This document shows positions 27,330 through 35,522 of a stretch of 64,000 nucleotides of DNA, one piece after another (position 1 is the stretch's first letter; the number at the start of each line of letters is the position of its first letter). This DNA is from Candidatus Fluviicola riflensis. Lineage in GTDB: Bacteria > Bacteroidota > Bacteroidia > Flavobacteriales_D > Crocinitomicaceae. Location: contig CP022585.1 of the NCBI GenBank assembly GCA_002243285.1, forward strand, positions 2,654,641-2,718,640. The letters are read 5' to 3'. The position numbers and the translations under genes were made by a program. The notes beneath the pieces were generated by a model. The model was not told the DNA's origin and searched no databases. It worked only from the letters and a program-made list of their open reading frames with translations.

Positions 27330-29204
27330 ATGAAAAAACACATTTTACTTTTAACCGGATTTGTAATCGCTGCATTTTCCATCGGATATGGCCAATGTAG
27401 CTCTTACCCTGTCCTCGAATTGGGGAATGACACTATTTTGTGTGATGGAACTACTCTTTTGCTGCAACCATCGGGTTATGACAATTATTCATGGTCAACC
27501 GGTGCGGCTACAAACACACTGACCATTTCAGCTCCAGGAACTTATTGGGTTGAAGTTACCAATGTGAGCGGAAACATGGTGACAAACGGTGATTTCGAAC
27601 AGGGTGATGTAGGTTTTTCAAGCGCTTATTCTTATGGTTCAGGTGGTGTTTGGGGATTGTTGAGCAATGAAGGCCAATACGCTGTTGCCACTTCGCCTTC
27701 ACTCACACACAGCAATTTTTCATTCTGCAACGACCATACACCTTCCGGCCCCGGAAATATGCTTGTTGCCAACGGTTCAGGTGTTCCGAATACAGCGGTT
27801 TGGTGTCAGACAATCAACGTAACCCCCAACACCAATTACCTGTTTTCGGCTTGGTTCGCCAATGCATTGAATGATCCAACAGTATCTGATTTACAGTTTT
27901 TCGTAAACAATATACAGGTTGGCCCAATCTTCTCTACAACTCCAACTGCCTGCAACTGGCTTGAATTTAACGAAGTATGGAACTCCGGAGCAGCCACTAC
28001 GGCAGATTTGTGTATCCGCAATCAAAACACATCTATTGGTGGAAACGACTTTGCAATCGATGATATTTCCTTCCGCGAAGTGTGTGTTCAAAACGATACT
28101 ATTAACGTAACGTACGATCCACTTTCCGTTTCAATCGCTTCAGACTTATTGTTCTGTGAAAATGAAAGTGAGGCTTTCCAGGCTTCAAGTACCGTTCCGG
28201 GTACAACGTTAATTTGGGAAACAGGTGATATCGGAGCCACCTATACGCCAACAGTAGCAGGTACATATACCGTTCACGCGATTTCTGCAAACGGATGTTA
28301 CATAGCCGATTCTGCTGTTGCAACCATTACACCAATGCCTTGGGGAATTGACACCGTAATCGCAGGCCCTACATCTTGTGGAACGGATAATGGTTACGTT
28401 TCGGTGTTGACAAATGGTACGTTCAACGATCCTGCGATGTACACCTGGAATGGCCCTGGAGTGGCAAATCCAAACCAAATCAATGCTTCTGTCTGGACCA
28501 ATTTAGGATTGGGATGGTACTATCTTTCCATCGAATCAGACGGTTGTTATTTATACGATTCCGCGTTGGTTACACCGTTAGATCCTCCGGTTGCTGCTAT
28601 TTCGGCTGACATTCTTTCAGGATGCGAGCCACTGATTGTTGTGTTTAGTAATACGAGTCAGAATGCAACTTTGTATGAATGGAATTTTGACAATGGACAA
28701 ACCGCTACTGTTACTGATTTAGCGAGTCAGGTCCAAACATTTACTACCGCCAATATCGGTGGAAGTACAGCAAACGTGCAAATGATCGCATCACAGGGTG
28801 ATTGCGCCGACACAGCCTGGGTGAGTATTACCGTTAATATTTGTGGTTGTACGGATCCGACAGCGTTGAATTACAATCCGTTGGCAACGATTGAAAACGA
28901 CACCTGTGTTTATGCGATTCCTCCTACTCCAACGGTTGAAGTTTACAACGTCTTTACACCCGATGGCGATGAGGACAATGCCACGTATTTCATCAAAACA
29001 ACCAACGCTGAAAAGGTACAATTGACGATTTTGAATCGTTGGGGAAATCAGGTATTTAACGAAACAAGCCCGAATCCGGTTTGGGATGGAAAAATCAACG
29101 GTGCTCTCGCCGACGAAGGCGTTTACTTTTATACGTATGTTGTTACCGGCTTGAATGGTGATCTATTAGAAGGACACGGCTTCCTGCAGTTGATTCGTAA
29201 GTAA
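27330..29204 (+). CDS. Large secreted multidomain protein with T9SS type B (gliding-motility CHU_C) C-terminus
   Basis: 624 residues. The signal peptide is MKKHILLLTGFVIAAFSIGYGQ. An Ig/PKD-like module follows (YDNYSWSTGAATNTLTISAPGTYWVEV). Next comes a carbohydrate-binding-like module from about residue 85 (TNGDFEQGDVGFSSAYSYG to NDFAIDDISFREVC). Further PKD-like modules include one with LYEWNFDNGQTATVTD. A short Cys motif reads GCTDPTALNYNPLATIEND. The C-terminal domain is the gliding-motility type: FTPDGDEDN, ILNRWGNQVFN, WDGKINGALADEGVYFYTYVV. It is likely a surface adhesin or glycan-binding protein exported by T9SS. Function beyond binding is not visible. Confidence 0.9.
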   Translation: MKKHILLLTGFVIAAFSIGYGQCSSYPVLELGNDTILCDGTTLLLQPSGYDNYSWSTGAATNTLTISAPGTYWVEVTNVSGNMVTNGDFEQGDVGFSSAYSYGSGGVWGLLSNEGQYAVATSPSLTHSNFSFCNDHTPSGPGNMLVANGSGVPNTAVWCQTINVTPNTNYLFSAWFANALNDPTVSDLQFFVNNIQVGPIFSTTPTACNWLEFNEVWNSGAATTADLCIRNQNTSIGGNDFAIDDISFREVCVQNDTINVTYDPLSVSIASDLLFCENESEAFQASSTVPGTTLIWETGDIGATYTPTVAGTYTVHAISANGCYIADSAVATITPMPWGIDTVIAGPTSCGTDNGYVSVLTNGTFNDPAMYTWNGPGVANPNQINASVWTNLGLGWYYLSIESDGCYLYDSALVTPLDPPVAAISADILSGCEPLIVVFSNTSQNATLYEWNFDNGQTATVTDLASQVQTFTTANIGGSTANVQMIASQGDCADTAWVSITVNICGCTDPTALNYNPLATIENDTCVYAIPPTPTVEVYNVFTPDGDEDNATYFIKTTNAEKVQLTILNRWGNQVFNETSPNPVWDGKINGALADEGVYFYTYVVTGLNGDLLEGHGFLQLIRK

Positions 29205-29505
29205 GATCAAAACTGATACGGAAACTCCAACTTCCCTTCTTGAGGGGGGATTGAGGGAGGTGATGATCGTTTTGATAATAAATTGCAGTCGCAAAACGAG
29301 TTGTGTAATCCACATGTTGAAATTTTGTCCCAAAATTCAGGAAAAGTTTTCAACCATTTATCTCCACCTCTGTCCGTCGAATTCTCTAGGTTTCTCACAC
29401 TTATCAACAAAAGTTTAAACCATTATTTTACAATAAAAAGCTTATCCCAATAGAGTCCACCCTCTTTTTTTTGATACAAAAAACTAAATGTATCAGATTA
29501 GTATG

Positions 29506-29513
29506 TATCTTTG
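29506..29513 (+). promoter_or_regulatory. -7 box TATCTTTG before the hairpin/tRNA-like RNA
   Basis: Exact match to TAnnTTTG. Predicted transcription start is near 29520, which is exactly where the hairpin begins. Confidence 0.5.
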
Positions 29514-29518
29514 TACAA

Positions 29519-29655
29519 GAAAGCCCGTCAGCGATCAAACTTAACGGGCTTTCGAAAATGCAAATAAATATGGAGGGGAGTCTACTTGGTGTAGGGTCGC
29601 GCCTTATAAACTTGACTGGACGGGTTCGAAACCCGTACTCTCCACTCCTTTTATT
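29519..29655 (+). ncRNA. Candidate small RNA: 5' hairpin plus tRNA-like 3' domain
   Basis: A 10-bp hairpin GAAAGCCCGT/ACGGGCTTTC (29519-29553) is followed by a tRNA-like fold. The acceptor-type stem GGGGAGT (29575-29581) pairs with ACTCTCC (29637-29643), followed by A, and is extended outward by GGAG/CTCC. A canonical T arm ACGGG-TTCGAAA-CCCGT lies at 29620-29636. In place of a D arm there is CTAC-TTGGT-GTAG with only a 5-base loop, and no proper 5-bp anticodon stem can be formed around CTTATAA. A T-run follows. It could be a decayed tRNA, an attachment-site remnant, or a functional tRNA mimic. Confidence 0.45.
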
Positions 29656-29681
29656 TGTCAAACGTACAAAAACTGATCGAT

Positions 29682-30191
29682 ATGAACAAGAGTTATGAAG
29701 AAATTGCATTGGAAGTGGCTGAAAATCGAAGGGAAGCCCTTAAAAAAGAACTCGATACGATTGAAGCATATATATCAATCCTGAGAAGCCAACAGGGTTT
29801 AAAGAAGGATTACACGGTAACGATTGTAGATTCCCCTAGCAATAATGAACCCAAAATATTTTACGGAGGTGGACAAGCTATCGATTCAAACTATCCTATT
29901 GGCGAAGGTTTAGCCAAGAAGTTTCTCTACTTTATAGATAAGTGCCAACGATTCGTACATATTAGAGAAGTTGCTAATATGATCGTAGAAACAGAGGGTA
30001 AGAATCCATACCCTGATATCTCACTACTTTCTCAACGTATATCCTCTAGTACCTCTGAAGAGAAAAAGTCACTTGCCTCTATTAAGGTAGGGACAAGTAC
30101 GCGAAATATATTTTGGGGGCATAAAGATTGGCTTAACGCCGATGGCTCTATAAAGAGAGGCTTTGAATATAACGAGAGCGAAGTCGTATAA
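29682..30191 (+). CDS. Unknown protein with coiled-coil start and winged-helix-like end
   Basis: 169 residues from the ATG at 29682; a TTG at 29655 could extend it by nine codons, but it lies against the tRNA-like element. Residues 1-45 form a coiled coil (EIALEVAENRREALKKELDTIEAYISIL). The C-terminal half (FVHIREVANMIVETEG, ISLLSQRISSSTSEEKKS, FWGHKDWLNADGSIK) looks like a winged-helix or HARE-HTH-like unit, suggesting DNA or RNA contact. This is a fold guess. The gene is bracketed by the tRNA-like element and two terminators and has no conserved neighbour. Confidence 0.65.
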   Translation: MNKSYEEIALEVAENRREALKKELDTIEAYISILRSQQGLKKDYTVTIVDSPSNNEPKIFYGGGQAIDSNYPIGEGLAKKFLYFIDKCQRFVHIREVANMIVETEGKNPYPDISLLSQRISSSTSEEKKSLASIKVGTSTRNIFWGHKDWLNADGSIKRGFEYNESEVV

Positions 30192-30196
30192 GAAGT

Positions 30197-30230
30197 GAAA
30201 AGCCCCATTCGTGAGAACGGGGCTTCAAAA
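30197..30230 (+). terminator. Terminator-like hairpin after the orphan gene
   Basis: AAGCCCC (30200-30206) pairs with GGGGCTT (30219-30225) and an inner TTC/GAA extends the stem. Only a short A/T-rich tail follows (CAAAAATATTCG), so termination may be weak on the plus strand. Confidence 0.55.
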
Positions 30231-30287
30231 ATATTCGTTGTGAGAGACGAAAGTTAACTTGACACATCATTAGAGTTGTAAGTTAAC

Positions 30288-30316
30288 GACAGGGGCATCA
30301 TTAGCCCCTGTTTTCA
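30288..30316 (+). terminator. Rho-independent terminator
   Basis: A perfect 8-bp stem ACAGGGGC/GCCCCTGT with loop ATCATTA, followed by TTTTCATTT. Confidence 0.75.
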
Positions 30317-30503
30317 TTTACAAACTTACGATTTTTTCGTTTGTTTGCTGTATTCTTAACTATTGTTGTTAAAACAATATTGAACAACGTAGGAATCACT
30401 TTCTTAATTCAAAACCCCGTAAATCAACACAGATACTCTTTTCACAATTATTTCCATGGTAATAGTAACAAGGGAATTCTTGTACTTATTTTGTTTTCCT
30501 AAA

Positions 30504-30974
30504 TCATTTATTTGACTTCCGCCATTCCTCCAGCGTCAGTTCACGATCTTGCACAACATCGTAGAATCGAATGCTGTAATCCGGATAAATGTGAAATTCG
30601 TAATATGTCGCGTACGATTCGCCATTGTCTTCGGCAACCGTAACGCCATAATACTCCTGGTCGTCTGATGGTTCTGAAGAAATCCGGGTACTCAGTCCGC
30701 GCTTATTTTTCGTTTTCTTACGAATGGAGTTATTGAGATCAATGACTTCGGGAATGGCCCACACCTTAGCGATGATTTTATCCTCCGAGGCTTCCTTTCT
30801 TTCCGCAGGTGTCATTCCCGGTTTGGTATTAGGCGTATCCTGTTCCGTAACAACATTTTCAGGCGTTTCCTCTTTTTGAGGGATGACTATTTCAGGAGTT
30901 GTTTTTTCTGTTGATTCACCACATGAGGCAATGATCAACACGACGGAAACTAAAATCGGGTAATGAATACGCAT
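30504..30974 (-). CDS. Lipoprotein, unknown function
   Basis: 156 residues starting MRIHYPILVSVVLIIASCGES with lipobox IASC. A disordered Pro/Glu/Thr-rich linker (residues 20-60) is followed by a small folded domain (IPEVIDLNNSIRKKTKNKRGLSTRIS, YYEFHIYPDYSIRFYDVVQD). The linker suggests a domain held away from the membrane. It is 40 bp downstream of another lipoprotein gene on the same strand and may be co-transcribed with it. The family is not recognised. Confidence 0.8.
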   Translation of the reverse strand: MRIHYPILVSVVLIIASCGESTEKTTPEIVIPQKEETPENVVTEQDTPNTKPGMTPAERKEASEDKIIAKVWAIPEVIDLNNSIRKKTKNKRGLSTRISSEPSDDQEYYGVTVAEDNGESYATYYEFHIYPDYSIRFYDVVQDRELTLEEWRKSNK

Positions 30975-31014
30975 AGGAATATTTTTGGTTCGTTGAAGGT
31001 AATCAATTAGCGAA

Positions 31015-31722
31015 TCACTTGCTCCACTCTTCCTCTAAAATCCATTTCCGCACCATTTCTTTGTCCAGAATGCGCCCAATAACCCGATACTCAGATGCCG
31101 ATAACGGATTCTTACTATCCAGATTCTCGGACTTCACACCTTCTTCCGGATTGTAATAACTGGCGTGAACGAACTGCAGCTTTTTACCGCGTTTGTAAAC
31201 AAAGCCCACATGGCTATCCAAACCGACAACATACAAACCATCTTCACGGCCTTGAAAATAAGTCATTACTTTTTCAATCGAAACACCGCTGTAACGTTTG
31301 ATATCGGTCGTCATGCGTTTGATGTAGTATTCCGAAGCCTGCTGGGCCCAATAAACCCTGGGAATCTTAAATCCGGCATCGGTTAAAACAGTCGTAATAA
31401 AATAACCGCAGGCGATTTTTCCATCGCCGGGTGTTCTTGTAGTTCCGTTAAAATCCCATTCGGTGCCGTACCAATGACTAAAAAAGTCAGTGGTGATGGT
31501 GGTTAGCAAATAATCCTGCGCAGCTCCAATAATGGAATCGCGCTTGGTGCTATCGGCTTTTTGGTAGGCTGCTTTGATCTCGGTTTGTTTCTTCTTTACC
31601 TGCGCGATGAGTTCGGGATAGGTTTCTTTCAACACAATGTCCGCCATAGGATCAGTCTCTGCCGATTGAACCCGGCAGCTTATCAGAAGCAGCGATGCGA
31701 AAAGAATCCAACTGAATTTCAT
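31015..31722 (-). CDS. Lipoprotein with NlpC/P60-like cysteine peptidase features
   Basis: 235 residues; lipobox LISC in MKFSWILFASLLLISCRVQ. The central part reads GTEWDFNGTTRTPGDGKIACGYFITTVLTDAGF, placing a cysteine at the start of a helix. About 80 residues later comes SHVGFVYKRGKKLQFVHASYY, with a histidine at the start of a strand. The Cys-helix then His-strand order is that of NlpC/P60 and CHAP papain-like peptidases and amidases, which cut peptidoglycan peptides. Assignment is by motif shape only. The upstream gene is dnaK, about 97 bp away on the same strand and separated by a terminator. Confidence 0.65.
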   Translation of the reverse strand: MKFSWILFASLLLISCRVQSAETDPMADIVLKETYPELIAQVKKKQTEIKAAYQKADSTKRDSIIGAAQDYLLTTITTDFFSHWYGTEWDFNGTTRTPGDGKIACGYFITTVLTDAGFKIPRVYWAQQASEYYIKRMTTDIKRYSGVSIEKVMTYFQGREDGLYVVGLDSHVGFVYKRGKKLQFVHASYYNPEEGVKSENLDSKNPLSASEYRVIGRILDKEMVRKWILEEEWSK

Positions 31723-31762
31723 AGAAGGTTTTTGTTATTAACGTTGATTGTACCGAAAGTAA

Positions 31763-31800
31763 CAAAAAATCCCTCTCCGCCTAAAACGAAGAGGGATTCT
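31763..31800 (-). terminator. Rho-independent terminator near dnaK
   Basis: On the minus strand GAATCCCTCT...AGAGGGATT forms a 9-10 bp stem followed by TTTTTT. It lies just after the dnaK stop. Confidence 0.85.
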
Positions 31801-31818
31801 CTTTTATCTATTAACTAC

Positions 31819-33726
31819 TTATTTTTTCTCGTCAACTTCTTCGAAATCAACATCAGTCACTTCATCCTGTGAATTTCCTTGCGGTTGTTCACCGGCTCCG
31901 GCTCCTGCATCAGCACCACCAGCGTTGGCAGCGTTGTACATCTCCTGGGAAGCTGCCTGGAATACGTTGTTCAGACGCTCCATTGCTGCTTCAAGGTTAG
32001 CTGTGTTTTTGGCTTCGAACTCTGTTTTCAAAGCTGCCAATGCATCTTCGATCGGTTGTTTTTTGTCGGCCGGAATTTTATCTCCGTACTCTTTCAACTG
32101 ACGTTCTGTCTGGAAGATCAATGAATCAGCTTTGTTAAGCATCTCTACTTCATCACGACGTTTTTTATCTGCGTCTGCATTTGCTTCCGCGTCTGCTTTC
32201 ATGCGTTTGATTTCTTCGTCGCTCAAACCTGAAGAAGCTTCAATTTTGATTGATTGCTCTTTTCCTGTTCCTTTATCTTTCGCAGAAATGTGCATGATAC
32301 CGTTGGCATCCACGTCGAATGTTACTTCGATTTGCGGTTCACCACGACGTGCAGGTGGAATATCTGTCAACTGGAAACGGCCCAGAGTTCTGTTATCCGT
32401 GGCCATCGGACGCTCACCTTGCAATACGTGAATGTCTACCGCCGGTTGGTTATCCGCTGCTGTTGAGAATGTCTCTGATTTTTTGGTTGGAATAGTTGTG
32501 TTTGCTTCAATCAATTTGGTAAACACACCACCCATTGTTTCAATTCCTAATGACAATGGAATAACGTCTAACAAAAGAACGTCTTTCACTTCACCTGTCA
32601 ATACACCACCTTGGATAGCTGCTCCAACTGCTACTACCTCATCCGGATTTACTCCTTTTGAAGGTGCTTTTCCGAAGAAACGCTGTACCGCATCCTGAAT
32701 GATCGGAATACGTGTTGAACCACCTACCAAAATTACTTCGTTGATATCGCTTGTTGACAATCCTGCATTTTTCAATGCCGAACGACAAGGTGCAATCGTA
32801 CGTTCAACAATAGCAGAAATCAATTGCTCGAATTTCGCACGTTGTAACGTTCTAACCAAGTGTTTTGGAATCCCGTTTACCGGCATGATGTACGGTAAGT
32901 TAATCTCTGTTGAAGTAGTTGAAGACAATTCGATCTTCGCTTTTTCAGCAGCTTCTTTCAAACGTTGCAAAGCCATTGGGTCTTTACGCAAATCCAATCC
33001 TTCTTCCGATTTAAACTCTTCGGCCAACCAGTTAATGATCGCATCATCCACATCATCACCACCTAAGTGCGTATCACCGTCGGTAGACAATACTTCAAAC
33101 ACACCGTCGCCCAATTCAAGGATGGAAACGTCATGCGTACCACCACCGAAGTCAAATACAACGATTTTCTGGTCAATTCCTTTTTTATCCAATCCGTAAG
33201 CCAAAGCTGCTGCCGTAGGCTCATTGATGATACGTTTTACAGTCAAACCTGCAATTTCACCCGCCTCTTTTGTAGCCTGACGCTGCGCATCATTAAAGTA
33301 AGCAGGAACTGTTACAACAGCTTCAGTTACTTCGTGGCCCAAATAATCTTCGGCCGTTTTCTTCATTTTCTGAAGCACCATTGCCGAAATCTCCTGTGGT
33401 GTATATAAACGACCATCGATGTCTACGCGTGGTGTATTGTTATCTCCTTTTACAACTGAGTACGGTACTCGTTCAGCTTCTTTTTTCACTTCGTCAAATG
33501 ATGAACCCATGAAACGCTTGATGGAGTAGATTGTCTTTGTCGGATTGGTAATCGCCTGACGTTTTGCAGGATCTCCTACTTTACGTTCGCCACCTTCAAC
33601 GAAGGCTACGACAGAAGGAGTTGTACGTTTACCTTCAGAATTGGTGATTACTACAGGTTCGTTACCTTCCATAACCGAAACACACGAATTCGTGGTTCCT
33701 AAGTCAATTCCTATTATTTTTCCCAT
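31819..33726 (-). CDS. dnaK: Chaperone DnaK (Hsp70)
   Basis: 635 residues from the ATG at 33726 ([21 protein letters not shown]); an ATG 24 bp upstream would add MKNEKITN, which is not part of the family. The nucleotide-binding domain has [37 protein letters not shown] and GGSTRIP. A substrate-binding domain is followed by a lid ending in [11 protein letters not shown], the GrpE/DnaJ-contact tail. Its partners dnaJ-grpE lie 22 kb away, but their upstream regions share one promoter design (see 33765-33780). No CIRCE element is seen. Confidence 0.98.
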   Translation of the reverse strand: MGKIIGIDLGTTNSCVSVMEGNEPVVITNSEGKRTTPSVVAFVEGGERKVGDPAKRQAITNPTKTIYSIKRFMGSSFDEVKKEAERVPYSVVKGDNNTPRVDIDGRLYTPQEISAMVLQKMKKTAEDYLGHEVTEAVVTVPAYFNDAQRQATKEAGEIAGLTVKRIINEPTAAALAYGLDKKGIDQKIVVFDFGGGTHDVSILELGDGVFEVLSTDGDTHLGGDDVDDAIINWLAEEFKSEEGLDLRKDPMALQRLKEAAEKAKIELSSTTSTEINLPYIMPVNGIPKHLVRTLQRAKFEQLISAIVERTIAPCRSALKNAGLSTSDINEVILVGGSTRIPIIQDAVQRFFGKAPSKGVNPDEVVAVGAAIQGGVLTGEVKDVLLLDVIPLSLGIETMGGVFTKLIEANTTIPTKKSETFSTAADNQPAVDIHVLQGERPMATDNRTLGRFQLTDIPPARRGEPQIEVTFDVDANGIMHISAKDKGTGKEQSIKIEASSGLSDEEIKRMKADAEANADADKKRRDEVEMLNKADSLIFQTERQLKEYGDKIPADKKQPIEDALAALKTEFEAKNTANLEAAMERLNNVFQAASQEMYNAANAGGADAGAGAGEQPQGNSQDEVTDVDFEEVDEKK

Positions 33727-33764
33727 GTTAGTGATTTTTTCGTTTTTCAAATTTCCTTTCTTTG

Positions 33765-33780
33765 GTCAATCATTGTGCCA
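33765..33780 (-). promoter_or_regulatory. Sigma54-like promoter TGGCAC-N5-TTGAC of dnaK
   Basis: On the minus strand TGGCAC matches the -24 element of sigma54, and TTG lies at the right distance for the -12 element, though its last bases are AC instead of CA. It is 38 bp before the dnaK ATG. grpE has the same sequence layout at the same spacing. Confidence 0.55.
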
Positions 33781-33802
33781 TGGAAAAAACACGTCATGCA
33801 GC

Positions 33803-33920
33803 TGACAGAATGGACTGTATTATTGGAATAAAACGGTAATTTGCTGTCGAAATGACAGGAAAACAATCATTCGACTGACACAAAGCATCCGCCATTTCAT
33901 GACACTGACAGCATCTTGTC
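33803..33920. promoter_or_regulatory. Cluster of TGACA/TGTC(A/G) sites upstream of dnaK
   Basis: Half-sites at 33803, 33845 (inverted), 33853, 33876, 33900, 33906 and 33917 (inverted). 33845-33857 forms TGTC-GAAAT-GACA. The array sits upstream of the TGGCAC promoter, where an activator or enhancer protein would bind. It also covers part of the stop side of the downstream permease gene region. Confidence 0.5.
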
Positions 33921-33929
33921 GGTTCGTAT

Positions 33930-35465
33930 TTAAACTTCCTGCTGCTTTTTATGAAAGAAAATGTAGTAAACCGGAATTCCGACCAGCACCAATACAATGC
34001 TTCCTGCTGTATCCCAAAAGGTAAATAACGTAAGGCTCACGCAAATCAACACTGCAAATACAAGATACAGGAACGGAACCAACGGATAACCGAACGCTTT
34101 ATAAGGACGGTGTGCATTCGGCATTGTTCTCCGTAATTTGAACAGTCCGGCGATGGTGACAATGTAAAACACCATTGAACCGAAAGTCGCGAATTTGATC
34201 AGGATGTTGTACGAACCTGAAAAGCACAGAAGAATTGCCCAGATTCCCTGGATCCACATGGCCCAAGCGGGTACTCCGAAGCGATTCAATGAATTGGCTT
34301 TTTTGAAAAACAATCCTTCTTTCGACATAGCGTAAAACAAACGTGAACCCGCCATGATCAATCCGTTATTGCAACCAAAGGTCGAAATCATGATCAACAC
34401 GGCCATTAATAGGTTGGCAATGTTCCCAAAAAGCATGTATGCCGCTGATGTTCCCACACGGCCTGAACTCGCAAATTGAATACCGGCGGCTTCTACGGAT
34501 TCTCTTGTATAAGCTACATCTGCGCCCTGAGGAACGCCTTCCAACGGAAGCAATCCGAGGTAAGCCACGTTGGCGAGAATGTATAGGATGGTAACGATGA
34601 AGGTTCCCAAAAACAACGAACGCGGCAGGTTGCGTTCCGGATTACGGATATCGCCTGCAATGAACGTTACATTGTTCCAGGCATCACTTGAAAAAAGCGA
34701 ATTGATAATGGTAGTAGAAATCGCGATGGCTAGCGCAATAGGTAATAAATCAACAATTCCTGTGACTTTTCCGTCTACAACGGTTGTTTTGCTGGCATCC
34801 CACATATCGGTGAAATTCTCGCCAAAATACCCGCTGCTGATTCCAACGGCGATCCCGGCCACAATCAAAACAGATAGGGCAATGAGTTTGGAACTGGTGA
34901 AAATGGCCTGAACGATTTTTCCGTATTGGATTCCGCGTGTGTTCAGCAATGTCAGTAATAAAATGATCACAGCACCTACAATATTGGCACCGTTGATATT
35001 AACAGAAGCATAGGAAAACAGCGTCTTTTCGACCAGAATCGGGAAAAACACGCCCAGGAATTTACCAAAAGCGACGCCGACCGCGGCAATTACTCCGGTT
35101 TGAATGACCGTAAAAACCGTCCATCCGTACAAAAACGAAGGCAATTTCCCCCAGGCTTCTTTGATGTAAACAAACTGTCCGCCGGCTTTCGGGAACATCG
35201 CTGCCAATTCGCCATAACTCAGCGCCCCGAAGAGCGTGATAACACCTGTCAACAACCAGGTTACGAGCAACCAGCCCGAACTTCCCAGATCGCGGGCCAT
35301 GTCGGAGGTTACCAAAAAGATTCCCGAACCGATCATACTTCCTGCAACGAGGAAAGTGGCATCCATCAATCCCAGCGGTTTTTTGGAAGTGTCTTCGGTT
35401 GTGGTAACATCCGTGTTTACTGATCGGTCTAAAGGTGAGCCTGTATGCGTATCGTTTTGTTCCAT
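33930..35465 (-). CDS. APC-family amino-acid permease
   Basis: 511 residues with an unstructured N-terminal 30 residues, then the APC signature LGLMDATFLVAGSMIGSGIFLVTS (TM1) and GALSYGELAAMFPKAGGQFVYIKEAWG. About 12 membrane helices end in FFHKKQQEV. The second-half pattern NGLIMAGSRLFYAMSKEGLFFKK is typical of LAT-like APC members. Substrate cannot be told. It follows another permease gene on the same strand, but a terminator for that gene sits between the two genes' reading order (35477-35505), so they may be separate transcripts. Confidence 0.9.
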   Translation of the reverse strand: MEQNDTHTGSPLDRSVNTDVTTTEDTSKKPLGLMDATFLVAGSMIGSGIFLVTSDMARDLGSSGWLLVTWLLTGVITLFGALSYGELAAMFPKAGGQFVYIKEAWGKLPSFLYGWTVFTVIQTGVIAAVGVAFGKFLGVFFPILVEKTLFSYASVNINGANIVGAVIILLLTLLNTRGIQYGKIVQAIFTSSKLIALSVLIVAGIAVGISSGYFGENFTDMWDASKTTVVDGKVTGIVDLLPIALAIAISTTIINSLFSSDAWNNVTFIAGDIRNPERNLPRSLFLGTFIVTILYILANVAYLGLLPLEGVPQGADVAYTRESVEAAGIQFASSGRVGTSAAYMLFGNIANLLMAVLIMISTFGCNNGLIMAGSRLFYAMSKEGLFFKKANSLNRFGVPAWAMWIQGIWAILLCFSGSYNILIKFATFGSMVFYIVTIAGLFKLRRTMPNAHRPYKAFGYPLVPFLYLVFAVLICVSLTLFTFWDTAGSIVLVLVGIPVYYIFFHKKQQEV

Positions 35466-35476
35466 AGTAGTATAAA

Positions 35477-35505
35477 AAAAGTCCCGCCGGTAATGACGGG
35501 ACTTT
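35477..35505 (-). terminator. Terminator after the CAT-type permease gene
   Basis: Minus-strand stem AAAGTCCCG...CGGGACTTT with loop TCATTACCGG, followed by a T-run. Confidence 0.8.
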
Positions 35506-35522
35506 GTAATATTAAGTTCTTA

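Larger units (their letters stand above)
29205..29681. other. Gene-free stretch with promoter box, hairpin and tRNA-like element
   Basis: No coding frame is supported. 29205-29480 shows nothing firm. From 29506 there is a -7 box, a 10-bp-stem hairpin and the tRNA-like fold, all listed separately. Confidence 0.6.
30192..30503. other. Gene-free stretch with two terminator hairpins
   Basis: Two terminator hairpins (30197-30230, 30288-30316) occupy the first third. The rest, to 30503, is AT-rich, lies downstream of a minus-strand gene, and shows nothing else. Confidence 0.6.

Noticed and set aside
29571..29646. Functional tRNA gene
   Set aside because: Acceptor and T arms fit, but the D arm and anticodon stem cannot form normally; reported as a tRNA-like RNA instead.
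29519..29655. tmRNA (ssrA)
   Set aside because: Far too short, with no tag-peptide frame or pseudoknots between the halves.
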